From positions 1-22,866 of the forward strand of contig JBGVNP010000043.1 in assembly GCA_045125655.1 (NCBI GenBank): 22,866 nucleotides of DNA, in the 5' to 3' direction. Both the position numbers and the translations under genes were made by a program. This document shows positions 8,325 to 14,938 of the stretch, in pieces. Source of the DNA: RGIG4608 sp045125655. GTDB lineage: Bacteria > Bacillota > Clostridia > Oscillospirales > CAG-272. How positions within the stretch are numbered: position 1 is the first letter of the stretch; every line of letters begins with the position of its first letter. A model generated the notes under the pieces. That model made no database searches. It saw nothing but the letters and a program-made list of their open reading frames with translations, and was not told where the DNA came from.

Positions 8325-8987
8325 TTATATTCTTTTAACTACTTCTTTTGTACTCTTGATAATGCAATCTGCGGGATATACTCCGCGAAGGGGGGTGAGT
8401 GGATAGGCACTTGTATTTTTGCCCACCACTGTTCCAGGATTTATAACGGAGTTGCATCCAACGTCAGCACCGTCGGCAAGTATTCCGCCAATCTTACGAA
8501 GCCCTGTTTCGTATTCTATATCTCCGTGAATCACTATATTTTTGCCATCGCTCTTGAGGTTGGAGCATATAGTTCCTGCGCCCGTGTGTGCTTTGTTTCC
8601 GAGAATGGAATCACCGACATAATTATAGTGAGGTATCTTTGCCTCGTTGAGAAGAATGCAGTTTTTTAGCTCACTTGAATTGCCTATAACACAGTTTTCT
8701 CCCGTGATAACTCCACCGCGAATGAATGCACCGGGTCGCACCTCAGTGCCCGATCCGATTACGGTGGGTCCTTCTATCGTTGCCGTCGGGTATATTTTTA
8801 CATTCTTACCAACAAGCACACCTTCGCTATAGAGGGTATAGCCCTCAAGGCCTTCCGAAACTATCTTTTTTGCGAGTTCTTTGATCTTGGGGAGCATCTC
8901 CCAAGGATATTCACACTCATTAAAAAGGGGAATAAGATATGGTGTTTGGCAATCAAAAAGGTCTTTGGTTTTTACTGATTTAATCAA
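8325..8987 (-). CDS. Left-handed beta-helix acyltransferase related to the GlmU C-terminal domain
   Basis: The 220-residue protein has a short helical N-terminal part (about 1-58) and then hexapeptide repeats (VGKNVKI, IEGPTVIGSG and so on) typical of a left-handed beta-helix. The block IPHYNYVGDSILG, with H120, followed by GAGTI, corresponds to the acetyltransferase active-site block of GlmU; the pyrophosphorylase domain is absent. The likely start is TTG 8987, since GGGAGG (9001-8996) lies 8 bases upstream; an earlier in-frame TTG at 9005 lies upstream of that site. The start lies inside the last codons of the GlmM gene, so translation is probably coupled. Together with GlmM it probably serves amino-sugar or UDP-GlcNAc synthesis, but the acyl acceptor is an inference, and a nucleotidyltransferase label sometimes given to this family is not supported here. 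Confidence 0.85.
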   Translation of the reverse strand: MIKSVKTKDLFDCQTPYLIPLFNECEYPWEMLPKIKELAKKIVSEGLEGYTLYSEGVLVGKNVKIYPTATIEGPTVIGSGTEVRPGAFIRGGVITGENCVIGNSSELKNCILLNEAKIPHYNYVGDSILGNKAHTGAGTICSNLKSDGKNIVIHGDIEYETGLRKIGGILADGADVGCNSVINPGTVVGKNTSAYPLTPLRGVYPADCIIKSTKEVVKRI

Positions 8988-10599
8988 TGCCGTGTCCTCC
9001 CTCAAGAATTGTTTGGACTATCATTTCGGCATACTCGCGACATTTTTCTTCGGTTTCTGCCTCGATCATTACGCGAATGAGTGGTTCTGTTCCGCTTTGA
9101 CGAAGAAGAACACGTCCGTTTCCGTCTATCATCGCTTCAACATCTTTTACTTTTTCAAGAACGTTTTTATCGCTCATTGCCTCGTCCTTGCTTTTTACGC
9201 GGACATTCTTTAAATATTGAGGGTAAACCACTACGTCCTCAACGAGTGATGAAAGTGTGGATTTGCTGTCGCAAAGCTCCTCGGTGACCATGATCGCGGT
9301 CAAAAGTCCGTCGCCCGTAGTGGCATATTTCTTCATAATTATATGTCCCGATTGCTCGCCGCCGAGGGAATAATCGTTATCCTGCATGCATTCCCAAACA
9401 AAGCGGTCGCCGACCTTAGTCTGAGCCGTTTTAATGCCGATTTTTTCAAGACTTGCAACAAATCCGCTATTTGACATAACTGTTGCAACAAGTGTATTAT
9501 TATTGAGCATACCGCGTGATTTAAGACGTTTTGCGAGAAGATACATTATCTTATCACCGTCAACAACATTGCCCTTTTCATCAACTGCAAGGCAACGGTC
9601 ACAGTCGCCGTCAAAAGCGAAGCCGATGTCAAGATGTTTTTCCTTTACTAGATTTGCAAGGCGTTCGATATGTGTTGATCCGCAATTGAGATTGATATTA
9701 AGTCCGTCGGGCTCGTCACCTATAACGTAGAGCTGAGCGCCGAGTGCTCCGAATACCGCTCTTGCGATGTACCAAGATGCACCGTTGGCGCAGTCAAGAC
9801 CGATACGAAGCTTTTTATAAGAATTGGAGGCAAGAGAAATGAGATATCCGATATATCTGTTTCGTCCGCTTACGTGGTCGTGAATGGAGCCAATCTTATC
9901 CTTAGAAGGAAGGGGAAGATCGTCACCGTGAATTCCGAGTACATCGAGATTGCCGTCAAGATATGCCTCTATAAGCGCGGTTGTTTCATCGTCGAGCTTT
10001 TCGCCGTAGCGGTTGATGACCTTTATTCCGTTATCGTAAAAGGGGTTATGTGAAGCGGTAATCATAATACCGCAGTCAAAGCCGTCCATTCTTGTCACGT
10101 AGGAAACGCTTGGTGTGGTTGTAACGTGGAGCATATATGCGTCCGCGCCACTTGTTGCGATACCCGATGCGATGGCATATTCAAGCATATAGCTTGAACG
10201 TCGGGTGTCCTTGCCTATTACTATCTTGGGACGTCGTCCGAAATTCTCGCCGTGCTGAAGCTGAAGAGAATAATACCATCCGAGGAATCTACCCACTTTA
10301 TATGCGTGCATTGAATCAAGCTCGATATTTGCCTCTCCACGGAATCCGTCTGTGCCAAAGTATTTATTTGCAAGGGGGGAGGTGAGAGTTCTCTTGAGGT
10401 CCATATCTTCTCGTATAAGCTCATCGCATGAGATTGAGAAAATATCTGCAATTTGAAGAATTTTATCTATTTGAGGAATCGTGTGATCCATCTCCCATTT
10501 GGAAACGGACTGGCGCGAAACGCCAAGAAGCTCTGCGAGCTTTTCTTGGGATATGCCCATACTGTTTCTGAGTTGAATTATTTTTTGTCCAATAGTCAT
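8980..10599 (-). CDS. glmM: XRE helix-turn-helix domain fused to phosphoglucosamine mutase (GlmM)
   Basis: This 539-residue protein is about 75-90 residues longer than ordinary GlmM. Residues 1-62 form an XRE-type DNA-binding domain (ISQEKLAELLGVSRQSVSKWE in the HTH). After a linker of about 15 residues GlmM begins at NKYFGTDGFRG (78-88). All catalytic parts are present: TASHNP with phosphoserine S183, metal-binding DGDCDR (D330, D332, D334), sugar-binding GEQSGH (414-419) and phosphate-binding RQSGTEP (500-506). GlmM interconverts glucosamine-6-phosphate and glucosamine-1-phosphate for UDP-GlcNAc. ATG 10599 has AAAGGAG 6 bases upstream, so the fused form is the expected product; an internal ATG at residue 66 has only a weak GAGAAG before it. 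The frame is continuous. A DNA-binding role, perhaps autoregulation, is inference. Confidence 0.93.
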   Translation of the reverse strand: MTIGQKIIQLRNSMGISQEKLAELLGVSRQSVSKWEMDHTIPQIDKILQIADIFSISCDELIREDMDLKRTLTSPLANKYFGTDGFRGEANIELDSMHAYKVGRFLGWYYSLQLQHGENFGRRPKIVIGKDTRRSSYMLEYAIASGIATSGADAYMLHVTTTPSVSYVTRMDGFDCGIMITASHNPFYDNGIKVINRYGEKLDDETTALIEAYLDGNLDVLGIHGDDLPLPSKDKIGSIHDHVSGRNRYIGYLISLASNSYKKLRIGLDCANGASWYIARAVFGALGAQLYVIGDEPDGLNINLNCGSTHIERLANLVKEKHLDIGFAFDGDCDRCLAVDEKGNVVDGDKIMYLLAKRLKSRGMLNNNTLVATVMSNSGFVASLEKIGIKTAQTKVGDRFVWECMQDNDYSLGGEQSGHIIMKKYATTGDGLLTAIMVTEELCDSKSTLSSLVEDVVVYPQYLKNVRVKSKDEAMSDKNVLEKVKDVEAMIDGNGRVLLRQSGTEPLIRVMIEAETEEKCREYAEMIVQTILEGGHGID

Positions 10600-10634
10600 A
10601 GTGCTCTCCTTTACAATTTTTTATTTCCAATTTA

Positions 10635-10663
10635 ATTATACTAAATATTTATTAAAAATACAA
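10635..10663 (-). promoter_or_regulatory. Probable promoter of the HTH-glmM operon
   Basis: On the minus strand TATAAT (10640-10635) is preceded at 17 bp by TTGTAT (10663-10658), a weak -35 box. A start about 30 bases before the ribosome binding site fits. Confidence 0.6.
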
Positions 10664-10688
10664 CCCTTTAGAAAAATATTTTTAAAGT

Positions 10689-10711
10689 TTTTGCAACTTG
10701 CGGTTGCAAAA
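10689..10711. promoter_or_regulatory. Perfect palindrome upstream of the HTH-glmM promoter (possible operator)
   Basis: TTTTGCAAC (10689-10697) and GTTGCAAAA (10703-10711) are perfect 9-bp arms around TTGCG. It lies 26 bp upstream of the -35 box of the HTH-glmM promoter. It has no T tail on either strand, which argues against a terminator. A binding site for the HTH domain of GlmM or another regulator is inference. Confidence 0.4.
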
Positions 10712-10823
10712 TGCGACAAAATTTCAAAAAATGATATTTTTTAATAAAAAGCGCGAGGAAAAATCAATAAAAATGTAAAGCACGCTTGATTACTTTGTGA
10801 GATGTTACTTAATATTTATTTAC
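10712..10823. other. AT-rich intergenic stretch without recognisable genes
   Basis: Nothing coding is supported here. The stretch is AT-rich and lies between the palindrome and the first copy of the 68-bp repeat. Confidence 0.6.
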
Positions 10824-10891
10824 TGGCAACGGTGAATGATTCTCACCTCTGTCGCAAGCAAAATAGCGGAGATACAAAGTGTATCTCCGCT
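10824..10891. repeat. 68-bp direct repeat, copy 1 (contains a terminator-like hairpin)
   Basis: It matches copy 2 (11007-11074) at 65 of 68 bases, in the same orientation and 183 bp away. It includes a 12-bp hairpin (10865-10876 with 10880-10891) equivalent to the tRNA-Gln terminator. Next to it, on the tRNA strand, a GAATCCATCT decamer (about 10908-10917) recalls the T arm of tRNA-Gln, so this looks like an echo of the tRNA 3' region. Confidence 0.9.
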
Positions 10892-10995
10892 TGGATGAGT
10901 ATAAAAAAGATGGATTCTCGCTTGCGAGAGGCTTTTTCTCGCTCCGCTTCCTTGCAAGCAGAGCGCGGGTAGCTCGAAAAAGAGCGAACCATATC

Positions 10996-11015
10996 CCGTT
11001 GCCGTGTGGCAACGG
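10996..11015. repeat. Hairpin overlapping the end of 68-bp repeat copy 2
   Basis: CCGTTGCC (10996-11003) and GGCAACGG (11008-11015) form a perfect 8-bp stem with a 4-base loop. Copy 1 of the repeat keeps only the right arm. Confidence 0.6.
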
Positions 11016-11074
11016 TGAATGATTCTCGCCTCTGTCGCAAACAAAATAGCGGAGATACAAAATGTATCTCCGCT
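11007..11074. repeat. 68-bp direct repeat, copy 2 (overlaps tRNA-Gln terminator)
   Basis: This is the partner of 10824-10891 with three mismatches. It covers most of the tRNA-Gln terminator and about 36 bp beyond it. Confidence 0.9.
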
Positions 11075-11079
11075 ATTTT
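11043..11079 (-). terminator. Terminator of tRNA-Gln
   Basis: A perfect 17-bp stem (11043-11059 with 11063-11079, loop AAA) directly follows the CCA end of the tRNA on the minus strand. The T-rich right side ends in ATTTTGTTT. Confidence 0.88.
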
Positions 11080-11154
11080 GGCTGGGATAGATGGATTCGA
11101 ACCATCGAGATGCCAGAGTCAAAGTCTGGTGCCTTACCGCTTGGCTATATCCCA
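11079..11154 (-). tRNA. tRNA-Gln (anticodon TTG), CCA encoded
   Basis: The 76-base gene folds as a cloverleaf. The acceptor arms TGGGATA and TATCCCA pair, followed by discriminator G and an encoded CCA. The anticodon stem CCAGA/TCTGG encloses loop CTTTGAC with anticodon TTG. The T loop reads GGTTCGAATCC. A perfect consensus promoter precedes it and a strong terminator begins at its last base. Confidence 0.96.
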
Positions 11155-11171
11155 ATATTCACAATAAATGG

Positions 11172-11200
11172 ATTATACCACAAAATCTGCCTGATGTCAA
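11172..11200 (-). promoter_or_regulatory. Consensus sigma-A promoter of tRNA-Gln
   Basis: On the minus strand TTGACA (11200-11195) and TATAAT (11177-11172) are 17 bp apart, 17 bases before the tRNA 5' end. Confidence 0.9.
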
Positions 11201-11289
11201 TAATTAATTGTAAAAATGCTCAATTATTTGATCTCATTTATCCGATACTTTTTTCAACCATTGGGTGACTTAAGGATAAATACAAGTTA

Positions 11290-11318
11290 TTGATTTTCTT
11301 ATTTTGCCGTGATATAAT
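11290..11318 (+). promoter_or_regulatory. sigma-A promoter of the XRE-TPR regulator gene
   Basis: TTGATT (11290-11295) and TATAAT (11313-11318) are 17 bp apart, 43 bases upstream of ATG 11362. Confidence 0.8.
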
Positions 11319-11361
11319 GTGAGCATAAAGGCCTTTTAATTAAGTAAAAAGGAGAAAATTT

Positions 11362-12405
11362 ATGGAAATTGGAAAGAAAATCAAGCAATTAAGATGCAAG
11401 GCGGGACTTACTCAGGAGCAGCTTGCTTCAAGACTTGGGATCAGCGCTCAATCAGTATCAAAATGGGAAAACTCAATTACTATGCCCGATATAACGCTTT
11501 TGCCTTCACTTACGGGTGAGTTGGGAGTTAGCATAGACGAGCTATTTGATCTTACTGTCAATCAAAGACTTCAAAGAATTGAAAAGCGCATTGATATTGA
11601 GGAAGAATTTCCAAGTGATATTTTTAAAGAATACGAGTCTTTTTTAGAGGAACAGCTCATAGAAAACGAGGACAAGACACGAGTGCTCAGTCTTCTTGCT
11701 CAGCTATATCGTCACCGCATGGAAGCCGATTCAAGACGGGTGAGCAAATATGCGCGTGAGGCAATCATGCGAAATCCGGAGAAGAAGGACTGTCAATGGC
11801 TTTTACAAAAAGCCGAGGGTGCAAGTATTTGGGACTGGAATATTGCCAATCATACGGCAGTTATTGATTTTTATAAAGAGGTTATTGAAAAAGATGCAGT
11901 AACTCCTAAAACACCGATGCCGTATTATGAGGTGATGGATAATCTTATAGCGGATCATAGAACAAAAGAGGCGAGGGAATATTTAGAGGCGTATAAGACC
12001 TTGCCTGCGCACAGACCATTTTTGATTCCCGTTTATGAGGCACAGATAGCTCTTGCGGAATATGACGAGAAGGCAGCAGATACAATAATGCAATCCGCAT
12101 TGGATCAATTTGCAGAGCATAGCGGATTTTTGTTTGAAACAGCGCAATACTATGCAAGAAAGTGTGAATACTACAAGGCAATAGAGTTTTATGAAAAATC
12201 TTGGCAGCTTGACAAGGACAAGCTCCCACGCTACACTGATGCGCTTCACGGTATGGCTATCATTTATAAAATACTCGGTGACGTTGAAAAAGCAGAAGAA
12301 ACATATGACCGAATGATTTATTGCATAAAGCATGAATGGGGATATGCGGATGGAGATGCTGCTGTGACCGAGGTTGAAAATGAAAAGGCACTTTTGAAGA
12401 AATAA
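11362..12405 (+). CDS. XRE-family transcriptional regulator with TPR-like C-terminal region
   Basis: The 347-residue protein starts at ATG 11362, 7 bases after AAGGAG (11349-11354). Residues 1-62 are an XRE helix-turn-helix (LTQEQLASRLGISAQSVSKWE), closely similar in pattern to the domain fused to GlmM 760 bp away. The rest is helical, and about residues 190-335 show tetratricopeptide-like helix pairs (for example the YYKAIEFYEKSWQLD and GDVEKAEETYDRM stretches). In Firmicutes such HTH-TPR proteins are often regulators controlled by peptides or protein partners, but no peptide gene is visible next to it. It has its own promoter and terminator. The target genes are unknown; autoregulation would be usual. 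Confidence 0.88.
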   Translation: MEIGKKIKQLRCKAGLTQEQLASRLGISAQSVSKWENSITMPDITLLPSLTGELGVSIDELFDLTVNQRLQRIEKRIDIEEEFPSDIFKEYESFLEEQLIENEDKTRVLSLLAQLYRHRMEADSRRVSKYAREAIMRNPEKKDCQWLLQKAEGASIWDWNIANHTAVIDFYKEVIEKDAVTPKTPMPYYEVMDNLIADHRTKEAREYLEAYKTLPAHRPFLIPVYEAQIALAEYDEKAADTIMQSALDQFAEHSGFLFETAQYYARKCEYYKAIEFYEKSWQLDKDKLPRYTDALHGMAIIYKILGDVEKAEETYDRMIYCIKHEWGYADGDAAVTEVENEKALLKK

Positions 12406-12412
12406 TCTATAT

Positions 12413-12443
12413 AGCAGGGCATATTATGTGCTCTGCTTTTTTT
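12413..12443 (+). terminator. Rho-independent terminator of the XRE-TPR gene
   Basis: A 9-bp stem with one G-T pair (12413-12421 with 12429-12437) is followed by a run of T. Confidence 0.85.
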
Positions 12444-12466
12444 ATGAACATGCTCAAAAATAATGC

Positions 12467-12495
12467 TTTACAAGAGGAGTAAAGTATGGTACAAT
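12467..12495 (+). promoter_or_regulatory. sigma-A promoter of the acyltransferase gene
   Basis: TTTACA (12467-12472) and TACAAT (12490-12495) are 17 bp apart. Confidence 0.75.
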
Positions 12496-12555
12496 GATTA
12501 AAATGGCGGATTATGGTGTTTGATTAATCTGCAATAATTAATTGGGAGATAAATG

Positions 12556-13848
12556 ATGAATAAGGTTTTTAAAAGATTTGATATGAAGGCACCGCCCATA
12601 AGACAAAGACAGTGGTTAAGACCTGTTACTTGGGCACTCTCGTTTCCTTTTACTTTGTCACAAAAAACAAAGATAATCAAGACAAATTGTGAGGGCCTTA
12701 AGCCCCCGTATATTTTGCTTTGCAATCACAATGCATTCTATGATTTTATGGTGGCTACGCACGCGATTTTTCCTCACAGAGCAAATTACGTTGTTGCTAT
12801 TGACGGATTTTTTGGTTTCCCCGGCAAAAAATGGCTTCTTCGCAACGTCGGTGGAATCTGTAAGCGCAAATTTACGACTGACCTCGTTCTTGTTCGCCAA
12901 ATCAAGAGAGTTCTTAACAACGGTGACGTTCTTATTCTCTATCCTGAGGCAAGATACTCCGTTTGCGGAACACCCAGTGAGCTTCCCGAATCCCTTGGAC
13001 AGATGTGCAAGATGATGAAGGTGCCCGTTGTTACACTTAAATGTGTTGGAAATCATTTGAAAACTCCTTTTTGGAATACTAAGGATAGAAAGATTCCCTA
13101 TACTGAGGCGCACCTCACTCAGCTTTATACGGCAGAGCAGTTAAAGGAAGCAAGTGCAGAGGAAATTCATGCAAAGATTAATGAGGCCCTTGCATATGAC
13201 GATTTTGCTTGGCAGAAGGAAAATAATATAAAGATCACTGTTCCTTATCGCGCTGAAGGACTGCACAGCGTGCTTTATCAGTGCCCCCACTGTAATACAG
13301 AATATGAGATGAGCAGTAAGGGTGATACATTAAGGTGCGAGCACTGTGGTAAGTCTTGGAAAATGACTGAGCTTGGCGAGCTTGTTGCGAACGAGGGTGA
13401 AACAGAGTTTTCGCATATTCCCGATTGGTACGAATGGCAAAGAGCCAACGTGCGCGCCGAGGTGAGAGAGGGAAGATACTGTTTCGAGTCAGAGTGTCAC
13501 GTTAAATCAATGCCCGACGGAACGAGATTCTATGATATTGGAAATGGAACAATTATTCACGATCTTGACGGTTTCAGACTTAAGGGCAACGGAAAATACG
13601 GTGAATTTGAGATGGAGAGAAAGTCGGCAGGACTTGAAGCGTGTCATATTGAGTATAATTATCTCGGAAAGTACGGGGATTGCATCGACCTTAACACTCT
13701 TGACGATACATATTATATTTATCCTCACGCGGAAAAATTTTCGATTACGAAAATTGCTCTTGCTACGGAGGAAATTTACAGAATGATTAGAGAGCAAGCA
13801 CCTAAACGCGCTCCCAAAACTACTACCGCGCATAAAGCGGATGCATAA
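12556..13848 (+). CDS. PlsC-like lysophospholipid acyltransferase with zinc-ribbon C-terminal region
   Basis: The N-terminal half (about residues 45-220 of 430) is a PlsC-type acyltransferase: catalytic HX4D is H58-D63 in NHNAFYD, and YPEARYS (P130-R133) replaces the usual EGTRS acceptor block. A zinc ribbon follows with C243/C246 and C261/C264 (CPHC and CEHC), then about 160 residues of beta-rich sequence I cannot assign. PlsC proteins usually have 200-250 residues, so the second half is an addition. ATG 12556 is preferred over ATG 12553 because it lies 7 bases from GGAG (12545-12548). The protein presumably acylates a lysophospholipid or related acceptor at the membrane. No membrane helix is obvious. 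It is a single-gene unit. Confidence 0.85.
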   Translation: MNKVFKRFDMKAPPIRQRQWLRPVTWALSFPFTLSQKTKIIKTNCEGLKPPYILLCNHNAFYDFMVATHAIFPHRANYVVAIDGFFGFPGKKWLLRNVGGICKRKFTTDLVLVRQIKRVLNNGDVLILYPEARYSVCGTPSELPESLGQMCKMMKVPVVTLKCVGNHLKTPFWNTKDRKIPYTEAHLTQLYTAEQLKEASAEEIHAKINEALAYDDFAWQKENNIKITVPYRAEGLHSVLYQCPHCNTEYEMSSKGDTLRCEHCGKSWKMTELGELVANEGETEFSHIPDWYEWQRANVRAEVREGRYCFESECHVKSMPDGTRFYDIGNGTIIHDLDGFRLKGNGKYGEFEMERKSAGLEACHIEYNYLGKYGDCIDLNTLDDTYYIYPHAEKFSITKIALATEEIYRMIREQAPKRAPKTTTAHKADA

Positions 13849-13855
13849 AAAAGAG

Positions 13856-13885
13856 AAATAGTCCTCAAATTGAGGGCTATTTTTT
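13856..13885 (+). terminator. Rho-independent terminator of the acyltransferase gene
   Basis: A 12-bp stem with one G-T pair (13856-13867 with 13871-13882, loop AAT) runs into TTTTTT. Confidence 0.87.
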
Positions 13886-13901
13886 CTTAAAATGTAAAAA
13901 A

Positions 13902-14001
13902 TTACCAAAAATTACCAATAAAGTTTGGTTAATATTTGTTTTTCTTTTATCTTGCAATTATTGGTAAAATATGGTAAAATATTACTGTCAAAATTTACCA
14001 A
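13902..14001. promoter_or_regulatory. Cluster of TTACCAA/TTGGTAA heptamers around the spo0A promoter
   Basis: TTACCAA occurs at 13902-13908, 13912-13918 and 13995-14001. Its complement TTGGTAA occurs at 13961-13967, a shortened TGGTAA at 13972-13977, and TTGGTTA at 13925-13931. Copies are 10-11 bp apart in pairs, and two lie in or beside the promoter. TGTCAAA at 13986-13992 is one base from the core of a 0A box (TGTCGAA). The regulator of the heptamers is unknown. Confidence 0.5.
13952..13980 (+). promoter_or_regulatory. Probable spo0A promoter
   Basis: TTGCAA (13952-13957) and TAAAAT (13975-13980) are 17 bp apart, 38 bases before the start codon. Both boxes are moderate matches. Confidence 0.6.
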
Positions 14002-14018
14002 TTAAAAGGAGAAAAGAA

Positions 14019-14789
14019 ATGAATAACACAAAAATTCTTATTGCGGATGAAAATTTATCCATGAGATATGAGCTTGCGGAGGGCTTAAGAGAGCAGGGAT
14101 TTTCCAATATTTATGAGGCACAGAACGGCGAGGAGGCGGTCAATATGATAGCAAGCATTTCGCCAGACGTAGTTATAATTGACGTTTTACTTTCAAAGCT
14201 CGACGGGATCGGTGTTATAAGACAAGTGAGAGCGGAGCTTGCAGAAAATGCTCCCACGTTTATTGCTACCTCACAGCTTGGAAATCACAATATGCTCCTT
14301 GAAGCCAATAATGCGGGTGCCTCTATGTGTATGATAAAGCCGATAAATGCCGAAAGTCTTGCTTGTCACATTGAAAATCTTTTGCCCACAAGCGCGGTTT
14401 TTGGCTCGGTAGATAATGATGATTATGGCGCGAACGATATTGAAGCGCAGGTTACAAAGATAATCCATCAGATAGGCGTTCCCGCGCATATCAAGGGTTA
14501 TCAGTATCTCCGCACTGCCATTATTCTTACCGTTAACGATGGGGAGATAATCAATTCCGTTACAAAGATTTTGTATCCAACAGTTGCAAAAAAGTACCGC
14601 ACGACAACGAGCCGTGTTGAGCGCGCGATCCGTCACGCGATCGAGGTCGCTTGGGATAGGGGCGACGTTGAGGTGCTCAACTCCTATTTCGGATATACGG
14701 TGCAGGTCAACCGCGGAAAGCCGACCAACTCGGAGTTTATTGCGATGATTGCCGACAATTTGAGATTAAGATATAAGATGCTTGTTTGA
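14019..14789 (+). CDS. spo0A: Sporulation master response regulator Spo0A
   Basis: The 256-residue protein starts at ATG 14019, 7 bases after AAGGAG. The receiver domain (about 1-120) has acidic pair D10/E11, phosphoacceptor D55 in VVIIDV, T84 and K107 in MIKP. The output domain (about 138-256) carries hallmark Spo0A sequence: IHQIGVPAHIKGYQYLR, the DNA-recognition region SRVERAIRHAIEVAW and the C-terminal block GKPTNSEFIAMIADNLRL. When phosphorylated, Spo0A binds 0A boxes and starts sporulation. The receiver is divergent in places while the DNA-binding domain is nearly canonical. Spo0A usually lies next to spoIVB in Clostridia and Bacilli; that neighbour is missing here. It has its own promoter and terminator. 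Confidence 0.97.
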   Translation: MNNTKILIADENLSMRYELAEGLREQGFSNIYEAQNGEEAVNMIASISPDVVIIDVLLSKLDGIGVIRQVRAELAENAPTFIATSQLGNHNMLLEANNAGASMCMIKPINAESLACHIENLLPTSAVFGSVDNDDYGANDIEAQVTKIIHQIGVPAHIKGYQYLRTAIILTVNDGEIINSVTKILYPTVAKKYRTTTSRVERAIRHAIEVAWDRGDVEVLNSYFGYTVQVNRGKPTNSEFIAMIADNLRLRYKMLV

Positions 14790-14801
14790 TATATGGATGG
14801 G

Positions 14802-14831
14802 AAAAGCACTCGCAGGTTGCGAGTGCTTTTT
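14802..14831 (+). terminator. Rho-independent terminator of spo0A
   Basis: A 12-bp stem (14802-14813 with 14819-14830, loop AGGTT) ends in TTTTT. Confidence 0.9.
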
Positions 14832-14861
14832 GTTAGGAAAACAATATTATACTAATCTTCC

Positions 14862-14890
14862 TTGACAAAATTTTCAAACGGTGGTAGAAT
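14862..14890 (+). promoter_or_regulatory. sigma-A promoter of the small lipoprotein gene
   Basis: TTGACA (14862-14867) and TAGAAT (14885-14890) are 17 bp apart. The leader to ATG 14939 is about 40 bases. Confidence 0.8.
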
Positions 14891-14938
14891 ATTGATGAAA
14901 TTCCTGACGAGGTTAAACGGAGAAAGTGTAGTATTATT

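Noticed and set aside
10689..10711. Palindrome as a Rho-independent terminator
   Set aside because: There is no T run after the hairpin on either strand, and no gene ends next to it.
10809..11155. Overlapping minus-strand open frames of 65-111 residues
   Set aside because: They run through the tRNA-Gln gene, its terminator and the 68-bp repeats, have no ribosome binding site, and only reflect repeat sequence.
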